From UBA6224 sp963800205 (GTDB lineage Bacteria > Patescibacteriota > Saccharimonadia > Saccharimonadales > UBA4665), in NCBI GenBank assembly GCA_963800205.1, contig CAWCZQ010000001.1, positions 62,001 to 126,000 of the forward strand: a stretch of 64,000 nucleotides of DNA. The letters run 5' to 3'. The notes beneath the pieces are model-generated. The model had not been told where the DNA came from. It made no database searches and saw only the letters and a program-made list of their open reading frames with translations. Positions 8,987-17,982 of the stretch are shown here, piece by piece (position 1 is the first letter of the stretch; each line of letters opens with the position of its first letter). A program made the position numbers and the translations under genes.

Positions 8987-10169
8987 TGGTCTAATCCTGA
9001 CGGGATTTTTGTACCTGACACTCTGGTACTGGGTAAAGATTCCCCAGAGTCGTCGCTATATGCGGCGACCTCACGAAACGTCCGCTACGGACCCCATAAA
9101 TAATATTATCGTGCTGGTACCAGTCTATCGTGAGGCGTCCGTTGTAGCGCAAAGCATCGGCTACTTCGCTAAACTGGCCGCCAAGCTCAATGTAACCGTC
9201 ATTTTTGTGACGACCGAACGTGAGGGGAGTAGGGCATGCAATGAAACCTACCGGACGGCACAGGCGTTGATATCTCAACAGTCGCACTTATTGCTGGAGC
9301 ACTGTCCGGCGGCTCAGGGTTCCAAAGGCACCCAGCTCAACTGGGTCATGAAAAAGTACCGCAAACAGGCGGACTACTTTGCCATCTTCGACGTCGATTC
9401 GCGACCAGACGTTCGGGGCATACGCTATGTCAAGCATCAGTCAGTACGGGCGGATGTCTTTCAGATGCCCAGTCTGTATCTGCCCCATCAGTCCAGGTCG
9501 CTTGCGAGCCAAGCCATGGCGGTTTTTCAGACGCGCTGGTCATACTGCTTTGAAATACCGAAGTGGCGAGCCTGGCACGAACATCCCGAGCGTGCCCATG
9601 TCATGTATGTGGTCGGCCACGGGTTATTCTTAAGCAGCGATATACAGTTTTCCGAGCAGACGCTGGCGGAGGATCTTGAGCTGGGCTACCGCCTATCAGC
9701 GGAACGAGCCAGTCTGATAGTAGTGCCGTTCTTTGATCGCGCCCTGGCACCTAAGGCCTTTACGACGGCAATTGGCCAGTCGGCACGCTGGTACTACGGC
9801 GAGTTGCTCGCGCCTGTGACGTTCTGGCGCCAAGCTTCGGCGGTGGCAAACATTGGCGGTTATATCTTCCGTTGCCTGGTTCGTTACGGGCAGATATTGC
9901 TGTGGATGCTAGGCCCTCTACTTGTCGTTGCGAGCCTCATTGCGGCGTTTTCGCAACCGATCGTACTGACCATTGGAATAAGTGCTACCGTCCTGTACTG
10001 GCTACTACACGTGCCACTATGCATCGATCGGCGGGCTGCCTACAGTTCACTCATTCTCATACCGATAAAATCGGCCATCAATGGGCTCGGGCCCATGCTG
10101 TGTGTCGGCTACATCCTTCTTGACCGGCTCAGGATCAGAGAATACCAGTTCGTACGAACTAAACGCTAA
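8976..10169 (+). CDS. Membrane glycosyltransferase family 2, processive type
   Basis: The order is an N-terminal membrane helix, a GT-A domain (residues ~40-270) and three or four C-terminal helices. The domain shows VLVPVYRE at its start, the DxD motif in FAIFDVDSRPD, the acceptor Asp in LAEDLELGYRL, and QSARWYYGE, which is the QxxRW-type motif of processive family 2 enzymes such as cellulose and hyaluronan synthases. The protein probably polymerises or transfers sugar at the inner membrane for a surface polymer. It overlaps the kinase gene and ends 11 bases inside the convergent EEP gene. Confidence 0.85.
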   Translation: MIVSGLILTGFLYLTLWYWVKIPQSRRYMRRPHETSATDPINNIIVLVPVYREASVVAQSIGYFAKLAAKLNVTVIFVTTEREGSRACNETYRTAQALISQQSHLLLEHCPAAQGSKGTQLNWVMKKYRKQADYFAIFDVDSRPDVRGIRYVKHQSVRADVFQMPSLYLPHQSRSLASQAMAVFQTRWSYCFEIPKWRAWHEHPERAHVMYVVGHGLFLSSDIQFSEQTLAEDLELGYRLSAERASLIVVPFFDRALAPKAFTTAIGQSARWYYGELLAPVTFWRQASAVANIGGYIFRCLVRYGQILLWMLGPLLVVASLIAAFSQPIVLTIGISATVLYWLLHVPLCIDRRAAYSSLILIPIKSAINGLGPMLCVGYILLDRLRIREYQFVRTKR

Positions 10170-10923
10170 TGTCGAGCACCACCGGGAAGTGGTCTGAGGC
10201 GTCTCGAGTAGCGGCATTTTTGATCACTTCGTAACCAGTGATACCCGAGGCCAAGTCAACCGATACGAGCGCCCGGTCCAGACGGACTGGGGGGTGTGTC
10301 ACGTCGCCGATGGAAGTCGGCACGGTGCTGGCTAAATCGTCTCGGGTAACAGCGACGTCGATCAGGCCCGCCGACTGCAAGAGCTCGTAGACATCGTATT
10401 GCGCCGTACCGTGGAGAGCAAATTTCTTCTGAAACCCCTCCGAGAAAGAAGTAAGCTGTTGCTTGGTGAACTGGTCCTGGGCCGGCAGTGAGTTGAAGTC
10501 GCCCATGACAACCAGTCGGGACGACTGGCGGACGATCGGCAGTACGGGCGCCAATTCCTGGACGCGTTTGGCTTCGGAAAAAGGGCTCAGGTGAAGGCCG
10601 ACAACGGTAATCGGACCATTGCTATGCTCTAGTGTAAAGCAGACAATACCTCGTGCCACTGGGTGGATCGCTTTCACCGACACAATTGGTGAGCGAGAAA
10701 AAACCGCCACGTGATAAATCCAGCCGTCACCACACTTTTCGAGGTGATAATACGGCAGCTGGATCTGTGCGGAGAACTCATGCAGTACTTGGTTATCGTT
10801 GGCCTCAAAGCCATTGGCCTCGTTGATGATCAAGACGTCGGGATCGGCCCGTCTGATCGTGTCCACGACGGCTTCGCGTCTGCCGGCGGCTCCATCCAGA
10901 ATGTTATAGGTCATTATGCGCAT
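10159..10923 (-). CDS. Endonuclease/exonuclease/phosphatase (EEP) family hydrolase
   Basis: The start is taken at 10923 (MRIMTYNILDG), the usual N-terminus of this fold; a further upstream ATG would overlap the neighbour by 70 bases. Catalytic signatures are MTYNILDG (metal Asn), IINEANGF (Glu), VVGLHLSP (His), VVMGDFNSLP (Asp-Asn) and SDHFPVVLD (Asp-His). The family cleaves phosphodiesters in DNA, lipids or nucleotides. There is no signal peptide. It overlaps the upstream glycosyltransferase gene by 20 bases and so belongs to its operon. Confidence 0.85.
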   Translation of the reverse strand: MRIMTYNILDGAAGRREAVVDTIRRADPDVLIINEANGFEANDNQVLHEFSAQIQLPYYHLEKCGDGWIYHVAVFSRSPIVSVKAIHPVARGIVCFTLEHSNGPITVVGLHLSPFSEAKRVQELAPVLPIVRQSSRLVVMGDFNSLPAQDQFTKQQLTSFSEGFQKKFALHGTAQYDVYELLQSAGLIDVAVTRDDLASTVPTSIGDVTHPPVRLDRALVSVDLASGITGYEVIKNAATRDASDHFPVVLDISV

Positions 10924-11914
10924 ACATTCGTATCCTTGCTTCAATGGAGGCGGTAATAAATTTTTGATCGCCACTCAGTAGTAATTCTAGCAGCGGACGA
11001 TCGCCGGGGGCAAAGTCGTCAGTGCTGATTAGGCCTTCGTCTTGCAGTGCCCTGAACTTTTCATACATATGCTCATAGAAAGTCAGCTGGGCTTCACCGC
11101 TCAGCCGCGACAGATTCCAGGAGTAGGTTTCGAACCTGACTGCTTGTAGAGGTAGGCGTATACAATTGAGTCGGCCGGGGTACTGTTCCATGTAGCGCTC
11201 GAAACTGTCGTATTCATCGCACACCGCAAACACTTTTTCGTTCGAGTGTATCGACGAGTACTCATTGTCTCGGCGATAGTGCACAAAGGCATCGGAGGTC
11301 AACCACACCCTGTCGGAGGTGGCCAAAGTCTTGAGATTGAAGGCCGTATCTTGAAATGAAGCGCCGGTCGAGTCGGTAAATCCAATGCAGTTTTCCTCCA
11401 AGAAGCTGCGACGGTAGATTGCCGACCATATCGAAGGCTGGGCTCTGAAGATAGCAAAATCTACACAGGGTGAAATCAGCCGGTTGGCATCGACGGCCGT
11501 AATGATATTCGCCTTCCGCGAGATCCCTTGCTTATACTCAAAAAAATCCGACTTGACGATATCGGCGTTGTGCCGGATGGCCAGCGCATACAGTTTTCGG
11601 AACATGTCCTTGTCTACAAAATCATCCGATTCAATGATACCAATGTAGTTGCCGCGCGCTCTCTCAAGTCCATGGTTGAGAGAATCACCATAACCACTGT
11701 TGTCCTTGTTCAGTATAATTATGCGCTCGTCATTCTGGGCGATCCGTTCCATGATATCCAAAGAACGATCATTTGAGCCGTCGTTTATACAGATAACTTC
11801 CATGTTGCTGAGCGTCTGGTTGAGCACACTGAGCAAACACTCCCGAAGATAGGCTTCGGCGTTATAGACAGGTATTAGGATGGTTACATTCGGTGTGAGG
11901 GTTGAATAGTGCAT
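10904..11914 (-). CDS. Glycosyltransferase family 2
   Basis: A 336-residue soluble transferase with a GT-A domain at the N-terminus: VTILIPVYNAEAYLRECL, INDGSNDRS, NSGYGDSLNHG and the metal-binding IIESDDFVD. The C-terminal 100 residues are helical. It has no membrane span, so it most likely adds a single sugar to a lipid or protein carrier at the membrane surface. It faces the processive transferase across the EEP gene. Confidence 0.85.
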   Translation of the reverse strand: MHYSTLTPNVTILIPVYNAEAYLRECLLSVLNQTLSNMEVICINDGSNDRSLDIMERIAQNDERIIILNKDNSGYGDSLNHGLERARGNYIGIIESDDFVDKDMFRKLYALAIRHNADIVKSDFFEYKQGISRKANIITAVDANRLISPCVDFAIFRAQPSIWSAIYRRSFLEENCIGFTDSTGASFQDTAFNLKTLATSDRVWLTSDAFVHYRRDNEYSSIHSNEKVFAVCDEYDSFERYMEQYPGRLNCIRLPLQAVRFETYSWNLSRLSGEAQLTFYEHMYEKFRALQDEGLISTDDFAPGDRPLLELLLSGDQKFITASIEARIRMYAHNDL

Positions 11915-11991
11915 AGGCCAGTACTGGTATTATGTAACGATACAAGTCGGCTGGCAATGGTACGTTATCACGGCTCCTACATATTGACTAA

Positions 11992-12021
11992 TTGTCTGTC
12001 CTATTTTCTATATCGTATAAT
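11992..12021 (+). promoter_or_regulatory. Promoter of the 12034 gene
   Basis: TTGTCT (11992-11997) and TATAAT (12016-12021) have an 18-base spacer. The start codon lies only 12 bases after the -10 box, leaving an untranslated leader of a few bases. Confidence 0.6.
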
Positions 12022-12033
12022 GTAGAGAACTTT

Positions 12034-12309
12034 ATGAAGAATCAGTATCGTATAGCGAGAAGAAGTCATGCCGCTCCAGTCGAAGGAGAAGCTATGGCTG
12101 TCGTAACGGAATTTCTGTGGCAGGGAGGTGAAAAGCCTACTCAGAGCGATATCGACCAGGTCAAGGACAATCTTTTGGAGCGAGACAACGAGGAAGGACG
12201 AGATACGTTCCGCCAAGAACGACACGACTTTCTCCTATTACAGCAAAGGAGACATCTGGCGTTACTGGGCTGGAAAACGCTCGAGCTGATGAATATCTAT
12301 GTCGACTAG
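12034..12309 (+). CDS. Small unknown protein, 91 residues
   Basis: The start is placed at ATG 12034 because the promoter overlaps the upstream TTG alternative. The product is basic at the N-terminus (MKNQYRIARRSH) and charged and helical after that (QVKDNLLERDNEEGRD). No membrane span or known motif is seen. The clean promoter and ATG support a real gene; the function is unknown. Confidence 0.5.
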   Translation: MKNQYRIARRSHAAPVEGEAMAVVTEFLWQGGEKPTQSDIDQVKDNLLERDNEEGRDTFRQERHDFLLLQQRRHLALLGWKTLELMNIYVD

Positions 12310-12334
12310 CGACTTGATTGGACGCTAGGCAGGC

Positions 12335-12466
12335 ATGCCGAGAAATGGCAAACGGGGAGGTCGCTACTCCATCTTGTGGCCGGTTGGCCGAGAACTAGTG
12401 GCGTTCGCGCTACTTATCTTTTTTGCCCGTGGACTGAATGATGAAGCCAGTTTGTCTATGCCATAG
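12335..12466 (+). CDS. Possible 43-residue membrane miniprotein
   Basis: ATG 12335 to TAG 12466 encodes a basic head (MPRNGKRGGRYS) and one short hydrophobic helix (ELVAFALLIFFARGL). The ribosome site is weak (AGGCAGG). Positive-inside topology is sensible, but the ORF is short. The rest of the gap to 12640 (about 170 bases) shows nothing coding, only the DUF2130 promoter box at 12623-12628. Confidence 0.35.
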   Translation: MPRNGKRGGRYSILWPVGRELVAFALLIFFARGLNDEASLSMP

Positions 12467-12639
12467 TGGTAGTACACTCCTTTACGTATGTAGGGGTAAT
12501 TATGCAAACGGCCTCTGTGAGAAAAGGCTCCCAGTATTTAAATCGATTTAGGTTCTGTCACGACTTACAAAATAACAGTCTGGTAGCGTTTGTGCCGCAT
12601 GGTACTTCAATCCGGGAATGGTTATAATGAGGTGTAACG

Positions 12640-13858
12640 ATGAATGAGATTATATGTCCGCATTGTAAAAAGGCCTTTAAGATTGACGAGGCTGGGTTTG
12701 CCGATATCGTCAAGCAGGTGCGCGACCATGAGTTTGCGCGTGAGCTGCACGAGCGCGTCGACATGCTGGAGCGCGACAAACAAAACGCCGTAAAACTGGC
12801 CGAAGAACAGACCAAAAACCAACTGCAGGCAGACGCCGCCAAAAAAGATGCGTTAATTGCCGAGCTAAGGGCCGACAAAGACGCGGCCATAGCCAAACTG
12901 CAATCGCAGCTAGAAGCAACCGAAGCCGAAAAGAAGCTGGCGCTGGTAGAGGCCGTGCGCAATCTCGAAAAAGAGCGGGACCAGCTGGCCAACAAGCTCA
13001 ACAGCAAAGACACCGAGCAAAAACTGCTGGAGTCTTCGCTAAAAGATAAGTACGAGATCGAGCTAAAGACCAAAGACGAGATGATCGCCTACTACAAAGA
13101 CATGAAGGCCAAGCTTAGCACCAAAATGGTCGGCGAAACGCTGGAGCAGCACTGCGAAACCGAGTTTAACAAGCTGCGCGCCACGGCATTCCCCAATGCC
13201 TATTTTGAGAAAGACAACGACGCTAGCGTCGGCAGCAAAGGCGACTACATATACCGCGAAACCGACGAAAACGGCACCGAGATAATCACCATCATGTTTG
13301 AGATGAAAAACGAAGGCGACGAAACCGCCACCAAGCACAAAAACGAAGACTTTTTGCGCGAGCTCGACAAAGACCGCACCGAAAAGAAGTGCGAATACGC
13401 CGTGCTGGTAAGCTTGCTGGAAGCCGACAGCGAGCTAGTACAACACCGGCATCGTGGATGTATCGCACCGCTACCCGAAGATGTACGTGATCCGCCCGCA
13501 ATTCTTTATCCCTATCATCACGCTGCTGCGCAATGCCGCGCTTAACTCGCTGAAGTACAAGAACGAGCTAGCGGTGGTGCGGGCGCAAAACATCGACATA
13601 ACCAACTTTGAAGAAAGCATGGAGAAGTTCAAGAGCGGCTTTGCCCGCAACTACGATCTGGCCAGCCGCAAATTTACTGATGCGATCGATGGCATAGACA
13701 AGACCATCAAGCAGCTCGAAAAGACCAAGGCTGCGCTGCTGTCGTCAGAAAATAACCTGCGAATGGCCAACGACAAAGCCCAAGACCTGACCATCAAGCG
13801 CCTGACCCGCGGCAACCCCACCATGGCTGCCAAATTCGCCGAACTAGACAAAGAGTAA
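12640..13858 (+). pseudogene. DUF2130 protein gene with a one-base frameshift
   Basis: The start MNEIICPHCKKAFKI has a CxxC, followed by a ~110-residue coiled coil. The conserved DUF2130 core begins near residue 165 (MVGETLEQHCETEFNKLR, GDYIYRE, MFEMKNEGDE). At GAGCTAGTACAAC near 13438 one extra base moves the frame. The remainder (VDVSHRYPKMYVIRPQFFI, ITLLRNAALNSL, and a second coiled coil ending AELDKE) continues in another frame to the TAA at 13858. DUF2130 proteins are long coiled-coil proteins with a nuclease-like core of unknown role. The sequence is otherwise well preserved, so the lesion is recent or an assembly error. TATAAT lies 11 bases before the ATG. Confidence 0.85.
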
Positions 13859-13943
13859 GACCTGGTCCGTACCGCTACGTAGTAGCTTTTTGGCAAAAAA
13901 AGGTTACCAAGTTGCATGCTTATGAGGTGTTATGATGTGTCTC

Positions 13944-14400
13944 ATGGAACAGCTCACCCCCGAAAATGTGGTCCGGCAGGGCCTCGCGACAACGCGCGTT
14001 ATGTCATTGGCGACGTTGCACAAGAACGCCCCCCGGGTGGTGATGGTCCATTTTGTGCACTCAGCAGACCTTACGCGCCTGTACTGGCTGAGTGAACCCA
14101 ACAGAATACATAGCAAAGACCTCGCAGCAGACCCCCGCGCGAGCGCGGGCTTTACCATACGAGATACACCAGGTGTCATCGGACTAACAGTGCAGGGAAC
14201 AGCTAGAGTTATTACGGAGTGTGGACGTTGCACAAGATGTCATGGACCGCTACATAGCCAAGTATGGCAACGGCACTAAATTTTGCGATCTGCTCAAGCA
14301 GGGAACCAACAAGCACCAGCTATTCGAACTAACAGTGCATGATATGGTGCTATTTGACGAGCATAACTTTGACGGTAAGGTGCAGATACTGCCACACTAA
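13944..14400 (+). pseudogene. Pyridoxamine 5'-phosphate oxidase-like (PPOX) protein gene, frameshifted
   Basis: The first frame reads from ATG 13944 and encodes a PPOX-type split beta-barrel (VMSLATLHKNAPRVV, RLYWLSEPNRIHSKDL, VQGTARVI). Near 14220 an extra T in GAGTGTGGAC shifts the frame. The rest (DVAQDVMDRYIAKYG, HQLFELTVHDMVLFDEHNF) is intact in the next frame to TAA 14400. Members bind flavin or F420 and act on small molecules. Only one lesion is present, as in the neighbouring DUF2130 gene. Confidence 0.85.
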
Positions 14401-14456
14401 CGTCCGCCACAGATACGCCCTATGGTCGAAAGTAAAACAGGCGTACAATAATGCTT

Positions 14457-15488
14457 ATGTTAGAAGCTCTATTAGAAGCTCGTATATTTGCACCGCTACG
14501 ATTGTTTGGCCACGAGCTGTACGTGCTCAGTAGCTCGGCCGCTAAACACGATGAGGCCAACCACAGCGTTAACCCGTGGGATGCGCTGAACAATTCGCAC
14601 GATTTGATGCTATTTTTGGTGTGCGCACTGGCCATCGGAGGGGTACTAGTGCTGGCTGCGTACCTAAAGCGCACGGCATTTTTCCAAAAAGTGGGGGCAA
14701 CCCTAAATAAGGCGACCGTGATAGCGCCGGATATTATCCGTGTAGCGTTTGGTGCGTCGCTGATTTCTTCGGCACTGCACCTATCATTGTTTGGGCCCGA
14801 GCTACCGATGCATGACTTTTTGGCGCCAGATCTGCTGCGACCGATTATGTTTGTTAGTGGTGTTGCTTTGATAGTGGGACTTGGGACGCGGCTATTTGCT
14901 ATGATTGCCGCGGCGATATGGATTATGGCGGTTTTTTACAAGGGGTGGTACATGCTGACCTACCTTAACTATATTGGTGAAGCAATTGCCGTCATATTAC
15001 TGCCGGTACAGACGCTGAGCCTCGACCACCTGTGGTACAAGTTACGCCACAAGGCGGTGCCTAAGCCTTTTTATCAAAAATACAGCATGAGCGTCACACG
15101 CATAGGTTTTGCGCTGGCGCTGCTGTACACGGCTATTGCTATAAAATTTGCCGAGGCAGCGCTGGCCCTCGATGTGGTCAATACCTTTGAGCTGACGCGC
15201 TATTTCCCATTCGATCCGCTGTTTATCGTACTGGGGGCGGGGCTGGTCGAAATCGTGATTGCAGTGCTGTATCTCGCTGGATTACTCCAACGGCTGACAA
15301 CCATTGTCTTTTTGGTATTTTTGACGCTATCGTTGCTATTTTTCAAAGAAGAAGTGTGGCCACATTATCTACTGATCGCGCTCGGGGTTGGTATATTCTT
15401 GCACAAGCCGGATGTCTGGGCGCTAGACAAGTACTGGTTTAACCGCAAAATAAGCAGCGCCAAAACAACCAGACGCAAGACTACCTAA
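14457..15488 (+). CDS. Polytopic membrane protein, DoxX-like
   Basis: The start is ATG 14457, seven bases after TACAAT (14444-14449); the in-frame ATG at 14451 would leave no room for transcription start. About eight hydrophobic helices are visible, in two groups separated by a basic loop (LRHKAVPKPFYQKY) near residue 205. Both groups carry the short DoxX-like arrangement (VGLGTRLFAMIAAAIWIMA; AGLLQRLTTIVFLVFLTLS). DoxX-family proteins are small quinone- or redox-linked membrane proteins. A double-length version fits this size (344 residues). The assignment is tentative. Confidence 0.7.
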   Translation: MLEALLEARIFAPLRLFGHELYVLSSSAAKHDEANHSVNPWDALNNSHDLMLFLVCALAIGGVLVLAAYLKRTAFFQKVGATLNKATVIAPDIIRVAFGASLISSALHLSLFGPELPMHDFLAPDLLRPIMFVSGVALIVGLGTRLFAMIAAAIWIMAVFYKGWYMLTYLNYIGEAIAVILLPVQTLSLDHLWYKLRHKAVPKPFYQKYSMSVTRIGFALALLYTAIAIKFAEAALALDVVNTFELTRYFPFDPLFIVLGAGLVEIVIAVLYLAGLLQRLTTIVFLVFLTLSLLFFKEEVWPHYLLIALGVGIFLHKPDVWALDKYWFNRKISSAKTTRRKTT

Positions 15489-15589
15489 ACAGGACCGCAG
15501 CATAGAGCATGCCACAGCTATGATACGTAAACATGATTTTTCTTTTATGGTAATGGGGAGAAAACTCGTTCAATGAAGAATAAGGTCAC

Positions 15590-15617
15590 AAAAAAAGCCG
15601 CTCGGGTGAGCGGCTTT
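15590..15617 (-). terminator. Intrinsic terminator of the 52-residue protein gene
   Basis: The stem GCCGCTC/GAGCGGC has a 4-base loop and, on the minus strand, is followed by seven T. The same stem-loop occurs at 17936-17962. Confidence 0.85.
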
Positions 15618-15637
15618 GGGGTTAGGGAGTACGGTAG

Positions 15638-15796
15638 TTAGGAGCGGCCGAGGCGCTCGCGGAGGTTTTGCAGCTCTTGCTTGCCTTTGTCGTCGAGCTG
15701 GCCGGTGTCTTCTTTGCTCTTGAGTTCGTTGAGCCGATCTTTGGCTTCGTCGCTCATATCGCCCATTTTGTCTTGCATATTGTCCATTAGACCCAT
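15638..15796 (-). CDS. Small acidic-basic protein, paralogue A (52 residues)
   Basis: ATG 15796 follows AAGGAGG with good spacing, and a strong terminator lies 20 bases after the stop. The product begins MGLMDNMQDKMGDMSDEAK and ends KGKQELQNLRERLGR. It is soluble, helical and highly charged, with similarity to no family I know. Its ends match the 53-residue protein at 17983-18144 while the middle differs. A consensus ribosome site and a dedicated terminator suggest high expression, like a small nucleoid, stress or ribosome-associated protein. That role is a guess. Confidence 0.8.
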   Translation of the reverse strand: MGLMDNMQDKMGDMSDEAKDRLNELKSKEDTGQLDDKGKQELQNLRERLGRS

Positions 15797-15907
15797 GTGT
15801 GCCTCCTTTTTGTTAGCATACCGAACTATACCTGGCCGTTACGCCGAGCACAGTAAATAAACTTACGGCACACCGCTACCTAGAAGCGTAGGAAGCACTC
15901 CTGACAA

Positions 15908-15936
15908 TTGCGTTACATAGTTAATCATTGTATAAT
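15908..15936 (+). promoter_or_regulatory. Promoter of the 15946 gene
   Basis: TTGCGT (15908-15913), a 17-base spacer and TATAAT (15931-15936). The ATG at 15946 is 9 bases after the -10 box, so the message is effectively leaderless. Confidence 0.65.
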
Positions 15937-15945
15937 CTGTGGATT

Positions 15946-16743
15946 ATGAACTCGCCTGAAAGCGGTGAAGCGGCTCCGCAGATTGTGTACCCGTACGACA
16001 TCCCATACGCCTGGGGACGTATGCGAATATCAGCGGGCATCGCGGAATCAGATATTTTAAATATAAACGTACCTCCCAGCACAGCCGGGCGAGAATTGAT
16101 AAAGCCGAATCATGTCGTAGGGCTCAGTGTTGTGATGGCGAATGAAGTATCTGCCGCAGAAAACTACAACAACGCTAACGGCTTAGACACGGAAATTCTC
16201 ATAGACCTGAACAAAGAAGATACAGAGCTCATAGAAAAACTTACCCAAGAGAGGACAGCTGCAGTAGAAACTGTCATTACAGACGAAGTGGTGGGTTACT
16301 TCCGTCACACGTATGCAACTGCCCATCTACAAGACAAATTATCGGCCAAAGCTACCGCACAGATTGCCGGCGATATTGCAAAGCGCGTAGAGGCGGAGGA
16401 GCATACGAGTCTAAAACGTACCACGGTAGCACTGGCCGGATCAATAGCCGTGTTAAGTATGGTTACGGCGAGTCTACCACAAGAAGGTTTTGTCGCTCAG
16501 TACGCAACCATCGAGTACCCAGCGGTAATCGGCATGGCTGGTATGTACATATATGCTCGCAGTTTAGTGACCAACGAAAAGAAAAAAGGGAGAATCGCAG
16601 CTATCGCACACAACAGCCGCCTCCTGGGCGAACTTATGAAGCACGATATCGATCTAATGTTTAACCCCAATAACGCTGTTGGAAACTTGCAGGATTTGTT
16701 TAACCTCGACGAACGCACACCGCCGCGCGGCCCTGAAGCATAA
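15946..16743 (+). CDS. Unknown protein with two membrane helices, 265 residues
   Basis: The start ATG 15946 is set by the promoter. The first ~155 residues are soluble (Pro/Tyr-rich start, then helical and acidic). Two hydrophobic helices follow around residues 158-172 (TTVALAGSIAVLSMVTASL) and 185-205 (EYPAVIGMAGMYIYARSLV), then a basic cytoplasmic tail ending in a Pro/Arg-rich motif. No family is recognised. It is followed by another gene of unknown function with the same promoter layout. Confidence 0.7.
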   Translation: MNSPESGEAAPQIVYPYDIPYAWGRMRISAGIAESDILNINVPPSTAGRELIKPNHVVGLSVVMANEVSAAENYNNANGLDTEILIDLNKEDTELIEKLTQERTAAVETVITDEVVGYFRHTYATAHLQDKLSAKATAQIAGDIAKRVEAEEHTSLKRTTVALAGSIAVLSMVTASLPQEGFVAQYATIEYPAVIGMAGMYIYARSLVTNEKKKGRIAAIAHNSRLLGELMKHDIDLMFNPNNAVGNLQDLFNLDERTPPRGPEA

Positions 16744-16808
16744 CCCTCCGTTATCCGCGCTACTGAGACCTACTACGCTTGCCACATAGTAATTAATGTG
16801 TTCATGAT

Positions 16809-16837
16809 TTGGCTATATTTCACTGTAGGCGTAAAAT
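16809..16837 (+). promoter_or_regulatory. Promoter of the 16846 gene
   Basis: TTGGCT (16809-16814), 17 bases, TAAAAT (16832-16837). The ATG at 16846 follows after 8 bases. Confidence 0.6.
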
Positions 16838-16845
16838 GCCACTAT

Positions 16846-17937
16846 ATGGCGGAGAACGGCAGAGAACCGGAGTTAGAATTCCCGATCGTACAAGACCCAG
16901 AAGTCTCATATGTACTCGAGCAAGCACGCGACTACCAAAAAGACCTCGACTTACAGCCCAATGCTTCAGACGAAGACATAGAAAGCATTATTTCGACACT
17001 CGATGGCGAATGGCCGTACTTTAGAGAGCAAATGAATGTGTCCGGCCGAGTACAAACAAGTGTTATCGGACCTGACTACGATGAATCAGGCGAACTAACG
17101 ATCAAAACGCTAACGCGCGAAGACGGTAGTCAGGACCTCTGTAATATCATGCTCAATGACCAACCTCTGGTGTCACTCGGTTTTACCTACGAGAAAGTGC
17201 CAATGCATGTTGCCGGTGAAGAGATAGGGGTACGGACCGTACTAAAGCTATTGTTTGGGCGAGAAGTGCAGCTTAACCTACCAGATGGCGACAACTGGTA
17301 CCAATTAGCGGCCGAATATACCGCGAAAATAGATGACGTGGTCATGGAAAGTGAAAGCGAATCGGCTGAATTTTCTGAGATCAAAACTCGAGAATATTTC
17401 CCTGAATTAGCCGATACATTAGATGATCTAACTGACCAACACCGTACCGTTGCCCAAAGATTTTTGGCTATGCGCGACATAATAGAGCCACGCCCCGACT
17501 ATATCGACCAGAATGCGCTGCAGTCCGTCGAAAACTACACCAACGAAATAATCGGTACCATGTACGAGCGCGAGCCGTACATCGCCGTTCCGGTAGAAGA
17601 AGCTTTATTGTTCCACGATCCGGATGGAGACACCGAATGCGATGTGTTGACACCTGATCCTCTCCTTATACATGTACTGGGGTTGCGAGTGCGACCGGTT
17701 GTTAATATATACGAAACTGATGAGAACTATGCGATCGAACATGACCTTACACAGTTTGAATATCGTCTGAGCGGCGTCATAGCTTCGCACGACTTTGCGC
17801 ATGACAATAATGCACTCGTAGAAATCAGACTGCGCGATATTAGAGCACTGCAAAACATTCGTCAGTTGGTATACAGCCAAACGGACGGCGAACATGCCGA
17901 TGATACTAACGAGCCGCCAGCAAACGGCGACAGCTAA
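16846..17937 (+). CDS. Unknown acidic soluble protein, 363 residues
   Basis: The start is ATG 16846 (MAENGREPELEFPIVQ), immediately behind its promoter; a longer ORF upstream would run through the -10 box. The protein is strongly acidic, without membrane segments, signal peptide or a motif I recognise. It seems to contain two beta-rich parts (residues ~70-180 and 245-345) joined by a helical region. Its stop codon overlaps the A-run of the terminator that serves the convergent small gene. Confidence 0.7.
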   Translation: MAENGREPELEFPIVQDPEVSYVLEQARDYQKDLDLQPNASDEDIESIISTLDGEWPYFREQMNVSGRVQTSVIGPDYDESGELTIKTLTREDGSQDLCNIMLNDQPLVSLGFTYEKVPMHVAGEEIGVRTVLKLLFGREVQLNLPDGDNWYQLAAEYTAKIDDVVMESESESAEFSEIKTREYFPELADTLDDLTDQHRTVAQRFLAMRDIIEPRPDYIDQNALQSVENYTNEIIGTMYEREPYIAVPVEEALLFHDPDGDTECDVLTPDPLLIHVLGLRVRPVVNIYETDENYAIEHDLTQFEYRLSGVIASHDFAHDNNALVEIRLRDIRALQNIRQLVYSQTDGEHADDTNEPPANGDS

Positions 17938-17962
17938 AAAGCCGCTCGGGTGAGCGGCTTTT
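17936..17962 (-). terminator. Intrinsic terminator shared by two convergent genes
   Basis: The GCCGCTC/GAGCGGC stem has A-run and T-run on its two sides, so it can act on both strands. The stem is identical to the one at 15590. Confidence 0.8.
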
Positions 17963-17982
17963 GAAATATGACAGTAGTTGCG

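Noticed and set aside
12558..13073. 171-codon Ser/Ala/Leu-rich ORF on the minus strand over the DUF2130 gene.
   Set aside because: It is the antisense shadow of the coiled-coil coding region; composition is biased and there is no start signal.
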